This document shows, piece by piece, positions 46,901-55,261 of a DNA stretch of 64,000 nt. A program made the translations under genes and the position numbers. The DNA lies in NCBI GenBank assembly GCA_004794655.1, contig SMMW01000171.1:712001-776000 (forward strand), in the 5' to 3' direction. This stretch comes from Marisa cornuarietis (taxonomy: Eukaryota > Mollusca > Gastropoda > Architaenioglossa > Ampullariidae). The number at the start of each line of letters is the position of its first letter. The first letter of the stretch is position 1. Below the pieces are notes generated by a model, which saw nothing but the letters and a program-made list of their open reading frames with translations, searched no databases and was not told where the DNA came from.

Positions 46901-49900
46901 TTGGAAATTGTAATATTTTCTTTAGCATGAAAACAGATTTCAAAATTTTGAAAATTATTAATCATATGAAAATAGTTTAATGTACTAAAGATAAATAATT
47001 TTAAAAGCCTCTTCTTCATTACTGAAGCTTCAATCTGGGATTCTAACAAGATTGTCTTCCATGATCATCTGTAACTATTCCTAGGGGTACTACACCTAAT
47101 GTCAGCTTCTGAAGAGATGATCACAAGTAAACTGTGTCAGCCCAAATAAAAAGAAAACTCTTGAAATTTCCAAAACAGTGACAACAGTTAAAAGTATGGC
47201 TCTAAGATATCGCATCTAAATGTGTCAGTGGGTAAAAGATTGAACTCAAAACAGCTTGTCATGATAAACTGGCAACCAGGTGAAAGCTAGATATTCTGAT
47301 GCAGATAAGACAAAATCTTAGAAATGAAATACAATATTCAAAAGATTCAGCTGAATGAGTTATTCTTTTTAGCAGATTTGGGATACCACACCATTTCTTA
47401 TTTGAATTCACCAATTCATTCACTAATTTTTAAATCTATATATATATATATTAGTTTCAAGCACTCTTTAGAATATTCCTGATGAAACAGTGGTGTGACA
47501 GATAACAAACACTCTAACACAGGCATGACCCATGAACACTGTGAGCTGGCACTAACATTTAAGTTCTTTGCAGTAATGTCCAGCTTTACAGCCTGTGACT
47601 ACCGTTTTGATGTGTTCACATGGTACATTCAGGGGGCACAACTATCAAGGGAAACCATGTGAGTACTGGCTTTTTGTGTTTGATTAACAAAAACAGAAGC
47701 TCATGAACAGGCAAAAAGAAGGAGATGGCTTCCAACAGCAAGCACTAACTCCTGTATTACCTGCTATTACACACCAAATACTAACTCCACCATAAGTATT
47801 ACCTGATATCACTGCAAGTATAATTAATACCATCTGCTATAAATAATGCAGGTTCTCTATAGGGTATCTTTTCAATATGGACCTGCAAATAACATCTATT
47901 TCTTATTGATCTAAGAACACATCAGCAAGTCTAAGCTTGGCTATCAATCTCGTCATATCCAGTGTAGCGCAGACATTGACACAGCATTGTTCTGAAGTTC
48001 CTTAAATGTATAGTGAGCAGAAGAGTCACTGTGCAATCCTAGCCTCTTTAAACGCCATGTTCTGACATCTCTCCACATAGGATTTCAAACTGAAGAAGGT
48101 CTCCAGCATGTGATTATGAAATAAATATTCTGGATAAATTCTTTACAAACTTGTTCCTCTATCTTCAATTAATAATAATAATGAACATTTATATAGCAAT
48201 TTTTCAAAAATGTGCTCAAAGCACTTTACAGAAATGTGCAACACCAATTCTAGGTACCTGAAAAACTTGAAAATGGACAGGTGAAGTTCATACCATTTCC
48301 AAGACCACATTGTGACAGGGAGAAATGTCTGGGATAAAACTTTGCAATCAACCACATGGGCAGCTTAGCATAAAGTGTCTGGTCAACAACTACACCTTTT
48401 ACGTTAGGACCAAAGTAAATTGAATAATTTAACACCAGTGTGTAATGATAAAAGTGTCAAGACAAAAAACAAGCAGTACTCAAGATGTTAATTTTTTGTT
48501 GTAAAGTGGTGAATGACAAATACTGCCATGGAGGCAAATGTTCATTGTTCGTCAGCAATACATTGTAGTTTAGGCCAGCATCAATGACAGCATTGAATGT
48601 GGTGTTTAGTAAATAATGTAAAGCTGTGATTCATCACTATAAAAGCATCCTTCATTATTATTAATAGTTTTCTGTTCTCATTTAACTAGTAAATATTTTT
48701 CGTTTATCCTGCCTAGGCTTCCATAATTGCAGTGGCTCCAATGGTCACGTGATCTTGATGTTGCAATGACCAAATGAGGCTTGCAAAACATTTAGCCTGA
48801 ATTTAAATGTCGCCACCTATACAGCCTCCAAAAAGCTTGACATCGTGAACAAAGCTTTCTTTTTAAAAAAACAAATCTGTGTGGTCTTTGGTGGAGTCAT
48901 AATGAGATGTCAGAGGGATAAAAATGATCACCAAAGTCGCGTGACAGAGACACAAGGTTCCCTTGACATCTAGCCATGTTTGTCTCAGACTGGGCTGCGT
49001 GTACCACACATCGTTGATGGACGGAGCAAGAAGCAGGGTTACCAGAGTTTAATATTTCACATTTTCGGGCTGCTAACCTTTAGCCTACTAGGCTTTGCAG
49101 GTAGCTGTAGTCATAATGTGACCTTGGTCACTCCCTGTTAACAGCAGTCAGAATTGTACAGTAAATCCCCAATGTCCAACGAGACGAGATCATAAGCACC
49201 TTTGTTAGCAACTGCATGCATCTTCTGCGTGTGTGTTGTGTACCATATTATTTACATCCACACACTTGCACAAAGCAATAAACTAGTTATGTATATATGA
49301 GCACCATAAGGCATCAAATTAAAAGCATCTCAAATGTAATAATCACAGGTGCGAACATACAAATCATCCCTGCAAACACATGCAGATAACTCACCATGCG
49401 CACAATGTCAGGGTAGACTGGTTCAGTCAGAACATTGCGAGTAGCAGTGATATAGTCCACCAGCTCGTTCAGGCAGGCTCTCTTGATCTCCTTGCTCTTG
49501 AGGTCTGTCACAGGGTCCATGAAGTCGAAGACCACGCAGCATTGTTGCAGCTTTTTGATGAACAGCTCCTGCTGTTCTGCTGGAGGTGTATCTGCCAAAT
49601 GTCACCAAACAGACAATGGGTTAGTACTGTTTTTTATTAAAGTCAACAGCTTACTTCTGTGGTACCATGTACCTTCAGCATTATGTTATGCAGCCATGCG
49701 CACAATAGATGTTTATGTTAAGGTACAGTAATAAAACAACTCTGCTCTAAGTTCATTTAGATACAAACAGAGTGAAAGTGATGAATGGATGGTGATCCAG
49801 TGAACCTTTAGTGTTTCAGTCATTTTCTGTGATTTACTTTGTTGCATCTATGTGCAGTATGTGCAGGCTAAAAGATATATAACAGAACTGTCAAAATAAT

Positions 49901-51834
49901 TATAAAAAAATTATTATACTAATTTTGTCAGTTTCCTGGTCTGGTCTGAGTTTAAAGCTTAAAAATGAGTGTCTAATACTACATGCAATTTGGCATAAGT
50001 CCAGTATGGGAACTTTTAAAAAGGAAAAGATAGAGTAGACAAAATGAAAAATGCAGAACACCACAATGTCAGCATTAATTGAAACATCTGAAATTGCTAA
50101 GCTCAACACAACATTTCTATAATGATAATTAGATTAATTTGAAAATCTTGAGACTTTCAGAAGCATCTGAAATCATAAATGCAAAACTTAACAATGAATA
50201 ATATAAACTTAAAGCTAAGGGAGACAGGGATGATAATCTTATCATGTGGAAACTGTTTTCTTAATATCTTTGATAAAATAACTATAAACAAAATGCTGTG
50301 TTGTCAACAACTACTACTTGTACAGCAACTGGACTTGGTGACACTTATCTTTAATTTTTCCAGCCAGGCCAACCATCAATGACTTAATGTTGACAACTAT
50401 TATGGTTAGCACTTAGTTACAGTCATAAAAATAGATCTTCTGGCTCATTCTGATATGACAGCAGCCAGAAAGAACAGATCTCAACAGCTAACTCGAATGT
50501 GCAGGTTTTCCATGCACATGGATTCTCCACTGTCCAAACCACCTACAAATGGCGACTTGTTTCTCTTTAAGTTTTTAAACATACAAAATACCTCATACCA
50601 ACGAATGCACTTTGTTTTACAATCCACAATGATTTTTAAAAAAATTTTCAATATTACCTCTTTGATAATTTTTTGTCAGGATCATTAAGACAAAAAGGTA
50701 TAACTTCCATGCAATAACTTTTAATATCTAAACTTGACAGAAAATTAACGGTAAATTTAATAAGTGGGTATCAACAAACCAAGAATCAGCGGTCATAGGT
50801 CAACTCATCACAAGACCATTTCGTCCCATACTAAAAGTCAATTCGTCACACGTATGTCCATTTTGTCCCACCTATGGTCCATTTTGTCACAAAACAGAAA
50901 AGTCAAATCAGCTTATGGTCTCTATATAAAATGTTTATCTCATCTGCACTTCTATCACTGGACACAGAATTGATGTTAATCCATCAACTATTATTTTCAC
51001 TTTCAGGCCAGTATTCCCAACACACTATTTCTCTCTTCTTTAGTGCATATAGTTTGTCTCTAAATAGCTGCGACTGCGTTTTTAGAGGTAAAGGCTAATG
51101 AGGAGTCCATATTCTCGGGTGGGGGGGGCGCCGAGGCGGGGGCTTACAAAATCAATAAAGATGGTGTCTGCCACAGTTGCATTTTCTTCTGGGAATACTA
51201 CGCCATAACTTGTACACCTTCCTTTTCCATTCCCAGCAATATTCCTCACGACATGAAAATGCCGAGACGTCAATCCGTTGATGCAACACTGGATCTGCTA
51301 CACCGTTCGCACTGCTGTGCCAGAGGTTGTGCCAAAGCGCTGGCATCACGAAACTGACTAAAATCATCCAAGAAGCGAGCTCGCCCGCGAACGAATCATA
51401 ACTCTCAAACTAAAATGCAAGCTTAATTCTGAAATTACTAGATGAAGACATAGAGATGCAAGGGGATGCCTAAATCGTTAATAGTATGGCACCCGACTGG
51501 TACCCTGTGGAAGAAACTGAGATTACAGAAACAGACTATAAAACAGCCATACTGCCTAAACTATGGAGGAGAATTCTTAAAATAACTCACCGGCCCGAGA
51601 ACTGTGCCAAGAAACGTCATAGCTAACTAACCCCAAATCAGTCTGCACACGTACAAAACCAGTTAACTCTTGAATATCTGCGGCTTTCTTACCTTTCAAG
51701 TGAGGTAACGCTTGTAATTCCGGCGCATTTTTAGTCCGATAATGTGATGACCCCTGAGATCGTTTTTGTTTCTTCGATTTTATCGAAGCCTTACTCGTAA
51801 AAGGGTCAATGCGGTCAACAACTTTAGCCGACAT
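31817..51834 (-). CDS. PPP2R5E: PP2A B56 (B') regulatory subunit, epsilon-like, whole gene in 11 coding exons
   Basis: Regulatory B56 subunit that directs the PP2A A/C core to substrates carrying LxxIxE motifs. Coding exons in gene order are 51834-51693, 49591-49395, 38520-38419, 35623-35531, 35153-35023, 34638-34470, 33652-33599, 33255-33205, 32755-32636, 32378-32149 and 31910-31817. All join in phase with GT-AG introns to 460 residues; human PPP2R5E has 467. The B56 core of HEAT-like repeats is fully present ([57 protein letters not shown]). Residues H199, R200, Y202, R209, K252 and H255 correspond to the LxxIxE pocket residues known from B56 gamma. The N-terminal [13 protein letters not shown] and C-terminal [14 protein letters not shown] fit the epsilon type best. 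Introns 2 and 3 are loaded with retroelements, all intronic. No broken residue is seen, so the gene looks functional. Confidence 0.96.
32149..32378 (-). CDS. PPP2R5E: PPP2R5E coding exon 10
   Basis: Residues 354-429 plus two bases: [20 protein letters not shown], then [20 protein letters not shown] and [13 protein letters not shown]. The donor is GTGGGT after CAAAA. Confidence 0.96.
32636..32755 (-). CDS. PPP2R5E: PPP2R5E coding exon 9
   Basis: Residues 314-353: [19 protein letters not shown] to CVSSPHFQ. Phase 0 at both ends, flanked by TTGATAG and GTGTGT. Confidence 0.95.
33205..33255 (-). CDS. PPP2R5E: PPP2R5E coding exon 8 (17 codons)
   Basis: [17 protein letters not shown], near identical to the B56 epsilon segment. 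Acceptor GGTTCAG, donor GTAAGC. Too short for simple ORF detection; found by homology and splice phase. Confidence 0.93.
33599..33652 (-). CDS. PPP2R5E: PPP2R5E coding exon 7 (18 codons)
   Basis: [18 protein letters not shown], matching the B56 segment LAYC.VQFLEKD. Acceptor CCTTTCAG, donor GTGAGT, phase 0. Confidence 0.93.
34470..34638 (-). CDS. PPP2R5E: PPP2R5E coding exon 6
   Basis: Residues 222-278: [36 protein letters not shown] and [17 protein letters not shown]252 and H255 belong to the LxxIxE-binding pocket by alignment with B56 gamma. Confidence 0.95.
35023..35153 (-). CDS. PPP2R5E: PPP2R5E coding exon 5 (substrate-pocket core)
   Basis: [20 protein letters not shown], then [20 protein letters not shown] and IFL. 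Contains H199, R200, Y202 and R209, the main LxxIxE contact residues. Virtually invariant in animals. Confidence 0.97.
35531..35623 (-). CDS. PPP2R5E: PPP2R5E coding exon 4
   Basis: [19 protein letters not shown] then [12 protein letters not shown], 31 codons, phase 0, donor GTGGGT. Confidence 0.96.
36137..36610. repeat. 69-bp minisatellite inside the LINE relic, open on both strands
   Basis: Units begin with GTGAAGCTTGTGGAGAAT at 36141, 36210, 36279, 36348, 36417 and 36486; a diverged seventh follows from about 36536. The period is exactly 69 (23 codons). The + frame therefore repeats [18 protein letters not shown].. and the - frame repeats [17 protein letters not shown]... The - frame is the LINE's own frame (HITPLL..LHWLPV motif), and the last unit runs directly into HWLPVQA, so the array arose from the LINE sequence. 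The 208- and 315-codon frames across it are not host genes. Confidence 0.93.
36955..37015 (+). repeat. Short LINE/SINE 3' tail in opposite orientation
   Basis: TGCTTGATGGGGCAGCTCTACAAAT..TTCATTATTATTATT resembles the 3' ends of L2-type elements in this window (GCGCTATAAAAATCTTCA plus ATT repeats at about 57055-57090). It lies on + inside a - strand relic, so it is probably a nested insertion. Confidence 0.4.
37785..37985. repeat. Two-copy ~97-bp tandem duplication in the LINE relic
   Basis: Both halves share GCAGGTGAAGAGA.GAGCATGCC and AGTCCCAGCTTGCAG followed by AAGTCATCCA. On the - strand each half codes the same LINE segment (LGL......HA.LFTC). It is a local duplication of the relic. Confidence 0.75.
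38419..38520 (-). CDS. PPP2R5E: PPP2R5E coding exon 3
   Basis: [18 protein letters not shown], then [16 protein letters not shown], 34 codons, phase 0. Acceptor TGTTCACAG, donor GTGAGC. A B56 signature segment. Confidence 0.96.
39155..39410 (+). repeat. tRNA-derived SINE, copy 2
   Basis: A tRNA-like head (GTGGATAGCTAAAGTAGTTAGAA as A-box region, CCAGTTCAAGCT as B-box) is followed by the body with GGCACAGCAAAC, GGGGAAGGTAAGGCAA, GGCACTACCCTCA and TTACTCCCCAGCAACTG. It shares the body with copies at 1806 and 39585. Confidence 0.82.
39585..39830 (+). repeat. tRNA-derived SINE, copy 3
   Basis: Head AGAGGTTAGAGTAAGGGC and CCAGTTTGATACCTCTG (A and B boxes), then the body GATGGGCACCACCCTCACAA and TCACTCCCCAGTGATCAAAT. 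It lies about 175 bases after copy 2 in the same orientation. Confidence 0.82.
40035..40470 (+). mobile_element. RTE-like LINE fragment: 3' end, possibly fused to a 5' end
   Basis: From about 40260 two overlapping frames read PRTALQREA and then [14 protein letters not shown], ..[19 protein letters not shown] before a TGATGATGAT tail. This is the GKRKRGRPK.TWRR..DR..WR end of RTE-type LINEs, interrupted by a frameshift. The first 200 bases (GGGCTAGCAACCCTATCCCC and on) look like LINE 5' sequence, which would make this an internally deleted copy. Confidence 0.6.
42686..43247 (+). pseudogene. Internally deleted copy of a widespread CxxC-rich repeat gene
   Basis: An open frame of 149 codons (42686-43135) has three Cys pairs, CYIC (residues 13-16), CATC (57-60) and CYFC (93-96), and the segments [28 protein letters not shown] and [17 protein letters not shown] recognise this as the N-terminal zinc-binding-like part of an uncharacterised gene family present in many copies in arthropods, molluscs, cnidarians and fish. 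In another frame, from about 43098, the C-terminal part of the same family follows at once: [20 protein letters not shown]. The several-hundred-residue middle is absent, so this is a deleted, frameshifted relic. The function of the family is unknown to me; its copy number suggests a mobile or captured origin. Confidence 0.7.
43280..45612 (+). mobile_element. CR1/L2-type LINE, inactive
   Basis: Jockey-superfamily non-LTR retrotransposon. The pre-RT linker ([21 protein letters not shown]) is followed by reverse transcriptase at 43947-44711 with [51 protein letters not shown] and a changed catalytic box: FAHDTT, where FADDTT is expected. The C-terminal part runs from 44813 ([29 protein letters not shown]). 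Stops and frameshifts break it at several places. The 3' end is AATAAAGAATTGAATTGAA at about 45597-45615. The endonuclease is missing (5' truncated). Confidence 0.88.
45850..46450 (-). mobile_element. RTE-like reverse transcriptase relic
   Basis: Broken - strand frames give [27 protein letters not shown] residues and then [21 protein letters not shown] at about 45950. The string WTQS.I..L.KKGN..QCQNYR is typical of the N-terminal RT region of RTE-type LINEs. The catalytic core is not present; stops abound. Confidence 0.65.
48166..48245 (-). repeat. L2-type 3' tail fragment
   Basis: On the - strand it reads TGTAAAGTGCTTTGAGCACA, then a stem-like middle, then GCTATATAAATGTTCATTAT and ATT repeats. 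This is the classic L2/V-SINE 3' end with terminal trinucleotide repeats. The body is missing. Confidence 0.7.
49395..49591 (-). CDS. PPP2R5E: PPP2R5E coding exon 2
   Basis: Residues 48-113: [59 protein letters not shown] and PDIVRM. Acceptor ATTTGGCAG, donor GTGAGT; phases fit exons 1 and 3. Confidence 0.96.
49592..51692 (-). other. PPP2R5E intron 1
   Basis: 2.1 kb without a recognised gene. It holds short repeats of CCATTTTGTCCCA type at about 50815-50890 and a very G/C-rich run (GGTGGGGGGGGCGCCGAGGC) at about 51118-51140. A conserved regulatory element cannot be judged from sequence alone. Confidence 0.6.
51693..51834 (-). CDS. PPP2R5E: PPP2R5E coding exon 1 (N-terminus)
   Basis: Starts [20 protein letters not shown] and continues [13 protein letters not shown], like the basic N-terminal stretch of B56 epsilon, and ends LPHLK before GTAAGA. 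This ATG is chosen because the frame fits exon 2 and no in-frame upstream ATG is seen nearby. An alternative first exon upstream cannot be excluded. Confidence 0.88.
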
Positions 51835-52214
51835 TATGTCATCCAGGGGAAAGCATGCGGTGGAACCGCTTTAAATCACAAGAACTCAATTCACATGTGC
51901 GCAAACACTTTAGAACACGGCTTCTGCAGAACCTCCATTGACAAATCCGTAGATACACTTGACAGCAAACTTTACTACCGGCATACGAAGACTTGGCCGG
52001 CGTATCTACTCCATTCACCCGAAGTACCGTATCCGTTTAACTTAAGCATACACTATAAGCTGCAGAAGTTTCTCCCTGACAGTGAAATAATCACCACATA
52101 AGTTTTAAACCAAATTACTGCAGTGTGTTGCCATTCGTCTAATGGCTCCTCATATCTCGTCCGTGCCAGGTGCTTTGAGACTTCAACGAGAACTGCTATT
52201 TACTTGACCTTGAC
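51835..52214 (-). promoter_or_regulatory. Probable PPP2R5E 5' UTR and promoter region
   Basis: This short interval separates the PPP2R5E start codon from the 68-bp repeat array. It is more CpG-bearing than the surrounding DNA (ACCGCATGC, CGTCCGTGCC, GGCGTCGGCG). No TATA box is evident. Assignment rests on position only. Confidence 0.35.
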
Positions 52215-53140
52215 CCTGGCGTCGGCGTGAGGTCATGTTTACGGTCACCACGCGTAGCAACTCGCAGTGCGCCGTCAGTCACGCCACGGACCCGTCACGA
52301 TGAGTGTCAATGTACATGTGGAGCTGCTGTAGGCCTGCATCCTCTTTACGGTCACCACGCGTAGCAACTGACAGTGCGCCGGCCAAGTCAGTCACGCCAT
52401 GGACAGCATCATGTTTACTGTCACAACACGTAGAGCTGACAGCTATATATATATAGCGTGTCAAGTCAGTCACGCCATGGACAGCATCATGTTTACTGTC
52501 ACAACACGTAGAGCTGACAGCTAACGTGTCAAGTCAGTCACGCCATGGACAGCATCATGTTTGCTGTCACAACACGTAGAGCTGACAGCTAGCGTGTCAA
52601 GTCAGTCACGCCATGGACAGCATCATGTTTACTGTCACAACACGTAGAGCTGACAGCTAGCGTGTCAAGTCAGTCACGCCATGGACAGCATCATGTTTGC
52701 TGTCACAACACGTAGAGCTGACAGCTAGCGTGTCAAGTCAGTCACGCCATGGACAGCATCATGTTTGCTGTCACAACACGCTGAGCTGACAGCTAGCGTG
52801 TCAAGTCAGTCACGCCATGGACAGCATCATGTTTGCTGTCACAACACGTAGAGCTGACAGCTAGCGTGTCAAGTCAGTCACGCCATGGACAGCATCATGT
52901 TTGCTGTCACAACACGCTGAGCTGACAGCTAGCGTGTCAAGTCAGTCACGCCATGGACAGCATCATGTTTGCTGTCACAACACGTAGAGCTGACAGCTAG
53001 CGTGTCAAGTCAGTCACGCCATGGACAGCATCATGTTTACTGTCACAACACGTAGAGCTGACAGCTAGCGTGCCAAGTCAGTCACGCCACTGACCCGTCA
53101 CGATGAGTAGAGTATGGATATACATGTCATGTGGAGCTGC
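52215..53140. repeat. 68-bp tandem array with palindromic arms upstream of PPP2R5E
   Basis: Units starting CGCCATGGACAGCATCATGT lie at 52395, 52473, 52541, 52609, 52677, 52745, 52813, 52881, 52949 and 53017; the period is 68 except the first, stretched by an inserted TATATATATA. Each unit carries TGACAGCTAGCGTGTCA; in G-variant units GCTGTCA and TGACAGC form 7-base inverted arms about 13 bases apart. Diverged edge units at 52230-52390 and 53085-53140 share CCGTCACGATGAGT and CATGTGGAGCTGCTGT. Confidence 0.95.
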
Positions 53141-53690
53141 TGTGTAGCCCAATGCCCCAAAAGTGTTACACTATCTACGCATAGACTATAGTCTATGATC
53201 TACGCCTGTCGCCAAAACAATAACTTATGGTCATTGGCTTGTTAGCCTTAAGTGGTGCTGTAAAGCAGTGGAAGTGGAAGTCCCATTTATATCCGCCAGT
53301 TACCCCCCACTATAAGTCAAACGTGCATTAAATATATGTTTACTGTGAACACTGCTCCACACCACCTACAGTCCACTTTTATGTTACTGACCCTCTCTCT
53401 TCTTTTATATCTCTTGATTAGTTTGTCCTACAAAATCTCTTTTTTGATTACTTTTTAGCTCACTTTTCGCCGTTACGGTTACAGATCCTTTCTACATTCT
53501 TTGGTACTTCATCCCCATCGTTGTCCATCTTTACCTGATCGTGTGCTAAAAACAGTTGACTGATCTATAAATTATAGTTTTTTGTCAAGCGCGAGCGTGA
53601 ATCTGCGCTGTTTAAATTGCACATTTAAAAAATAGTGTACAGCTGGCATATATCACAGATGTAAAATAGCGCAACAGATAACTTATTTGA
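53141..53690. other. Noncoding stretch, nothing recognised
   Basis: No open frame of note, no known repeat and no clear regulatory site. Confidence 0.5.
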
Positions 53691-53691
53691 A

Positions 53692-54050
53692 CCTAATTAT
53701 TTCAGATATCGGTAGTGGGTGTCCGTCAAGAACGTGCCACCTATCACCCGTACTGTTCAAAATATTTTCTTGGAGAACATCATGCGAGAAACCCTTCGAC
53801 CTGACCACCACATCTCCCTCTCTATCGATGGTAGGCCCATGCAATCTGCCCTTTGGAGAGGACACTCAAATTACGGTAAACACCAACGACAAACTGCAAG
53901 ACATTAGCGACAGTACGAATACATATTGAACTGAGATTAGTACTAACAGGAGCAAAGTAATGCACAAGACAAGACTAATATAGAGATCTGTATGAACTGT
54001 AACTCAACAAACTGAACAGCTTCATGGTAAGAGAGTCACTTTTTCTAGAG
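53692..54050 (+). mobile_element. RTE-like reverse transcriptase relic
   Basis: In shifting frames it reads GC..CHLSPVLFKIF, then ENIMRETLRPDHHISLSIDG, then LQDISDSTNTY and EISTNRSKV. This is the order VRQGCLLSP.LFNIFLE.IM..AL, I.G, ..EISADKSK of RTE-type RTs. The FADD box is lost in the broken middle. Old and inactive. Confidence 0.65.
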
Positions 54051-54104
54051 ACTGCATCTGCATGGCAGAAATCCGCATTAGGACTGCAGTAGCAACACCA
54101 GCAA

Positions 54105-54147
54105 TGGCTATATATATATATATACACATTATATATATATATATAAT
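54105..54147. repeat. (TA)n microsatellite
   Basis: Two TA runs separated by CACAT. Low complexity only. Confidence 0.95.
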
Positions 54148-54689
54148 TCCACGCTTCTTCAAAGACTCGATCCTCATTCTGTGTACTATCTCTGTCACCG
54201 CACTGCCATGGTTTGGTTGCTGACTGACAGGTCTCAGTCTCTCAGGGTGTTACTGATGGTCAACTGTCACGTCCCGTTTCACCTTTTTGCGATGTTTGCA
54301 CTGCCAGCCTGCATTCAGCATCCATCTGTCGTCAGTGACACTCGGTCACACACCGCTGACTGCATCTTACGGACGCCAGCCATGCGGAGGATTGCAGCAT
54401 GACGGGGCGCTCCGCCTGTGATCATTGTATTCACGGTAAACATATAAGCCTTTGCACTCAACAAAAAATAAATGTTGCATTCACTGCAATGGAGCTTTAA
54501 CCGTTTATCCGGCAAGTAAAAGCTGTGACGGGTATTTTCAATACACACCATACCCTCGGAGAAACTCAGGGCATGTGACTAAATACGACTGTTGTAGACT
54601 GCATGCCGGCAGTTGCTGTCACCCTTGGTCTCCATTGATTGTAATATGATTACAAAATTGAATGTTACAAAACAAAATGAAGATAAATG

Positions 54690-54865
54690 ACGATTAAAAA
54701 GAAAGTTCTTTTCTGCATGAAACGACAAAAATATACCCGACTACCTCAAACCATCAGTATTAATGAGTCCAACGTTCCCTTTGCGTCCTCTGTCATTAAT
54801 CTTAACTTCATCGTCACTACTGACATGACATGCTTTCACCATCATGTCTTTATATGGCCAAGTTT
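54690..54865 (+). mobile_element. Scrap of the L2-type LINE
   Basis: The frame reads KVLFCMKRQKYTRLPQTISI, then VPFASSVINLNFIVTTDMTC. It lines up with the end of RT in the LINE at 55262-57090 (KTEALLCHRRMT, ITFTSSVRNLGFIVTADMT). It is a diverged fragment of the same family about 0.4 kb upstream of the better copy. Confidence 0.65.
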
Positions 54866-55197
54866 AATTATCTAAAGATGAGCTGAAGAAGAGAAGGCTG
54901 ACGATGATATAACAAGTAGTTACCCGCATCAGTAGTGAGGGTCAACGTGCCATTATCAAAGTTTACAAGATGTGTACCTTGGAGAAGTTTTACCAACTTC
55001 CGATGTTTGAGGTTAACAAGCTGTGGTAGATGATTTAACTGATGAATAAAAGGATTTATCAAAGTGACGACTCAGTCTGTTAAATCAACTGATCTAGAAC
55101 CAATAGAATCATATCAATGATTACGGCATGAGTCACTCATTTCCTAACTAAACATGACACTAAACGGATTGGGTCGCATAATCATGAGACATGACTG

Positions 55198-55232
55198 TGT
55201 TTGTTTGTTTGTTTGTTTGTTTGTTTGTTCAA
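55198..55232. repeat. (GTTT)n microsatellite
   Basis: About eight TTTG/GTTT steps at 55198-55230, just before the L2-type LINE. A similar tract lies at 57418-57440. Confidence 0.95.
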
Positions 55233-55261
55233 CGCCTGCAGAGTTGCGTGAGTAAACACTT

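Larger units (their letters stand above)
38521..49394 (-). other. PPP2R5E intron 2, a landing site for retroelements
   Basis: This 10.9-kb intron contains two SINEs, an RTE-like end fragment, the deleted CxxC gene, a CR1/L2 LINE, an RTE-like RT relic and an L2-type tail. The rest (38530-39150, 40480-42680, 46460-48160, 48250-49390) holds nothing I can identify beyond AT-rich DNA and short (TA)n and (CA)n tracts. Confidence 0.8.

Noticed and set aside
52395..53085. CRISPR-like regular array
   Set aside because: The 68-bp units are contiguous tandem copies without unique spacers, and the genome is animal.
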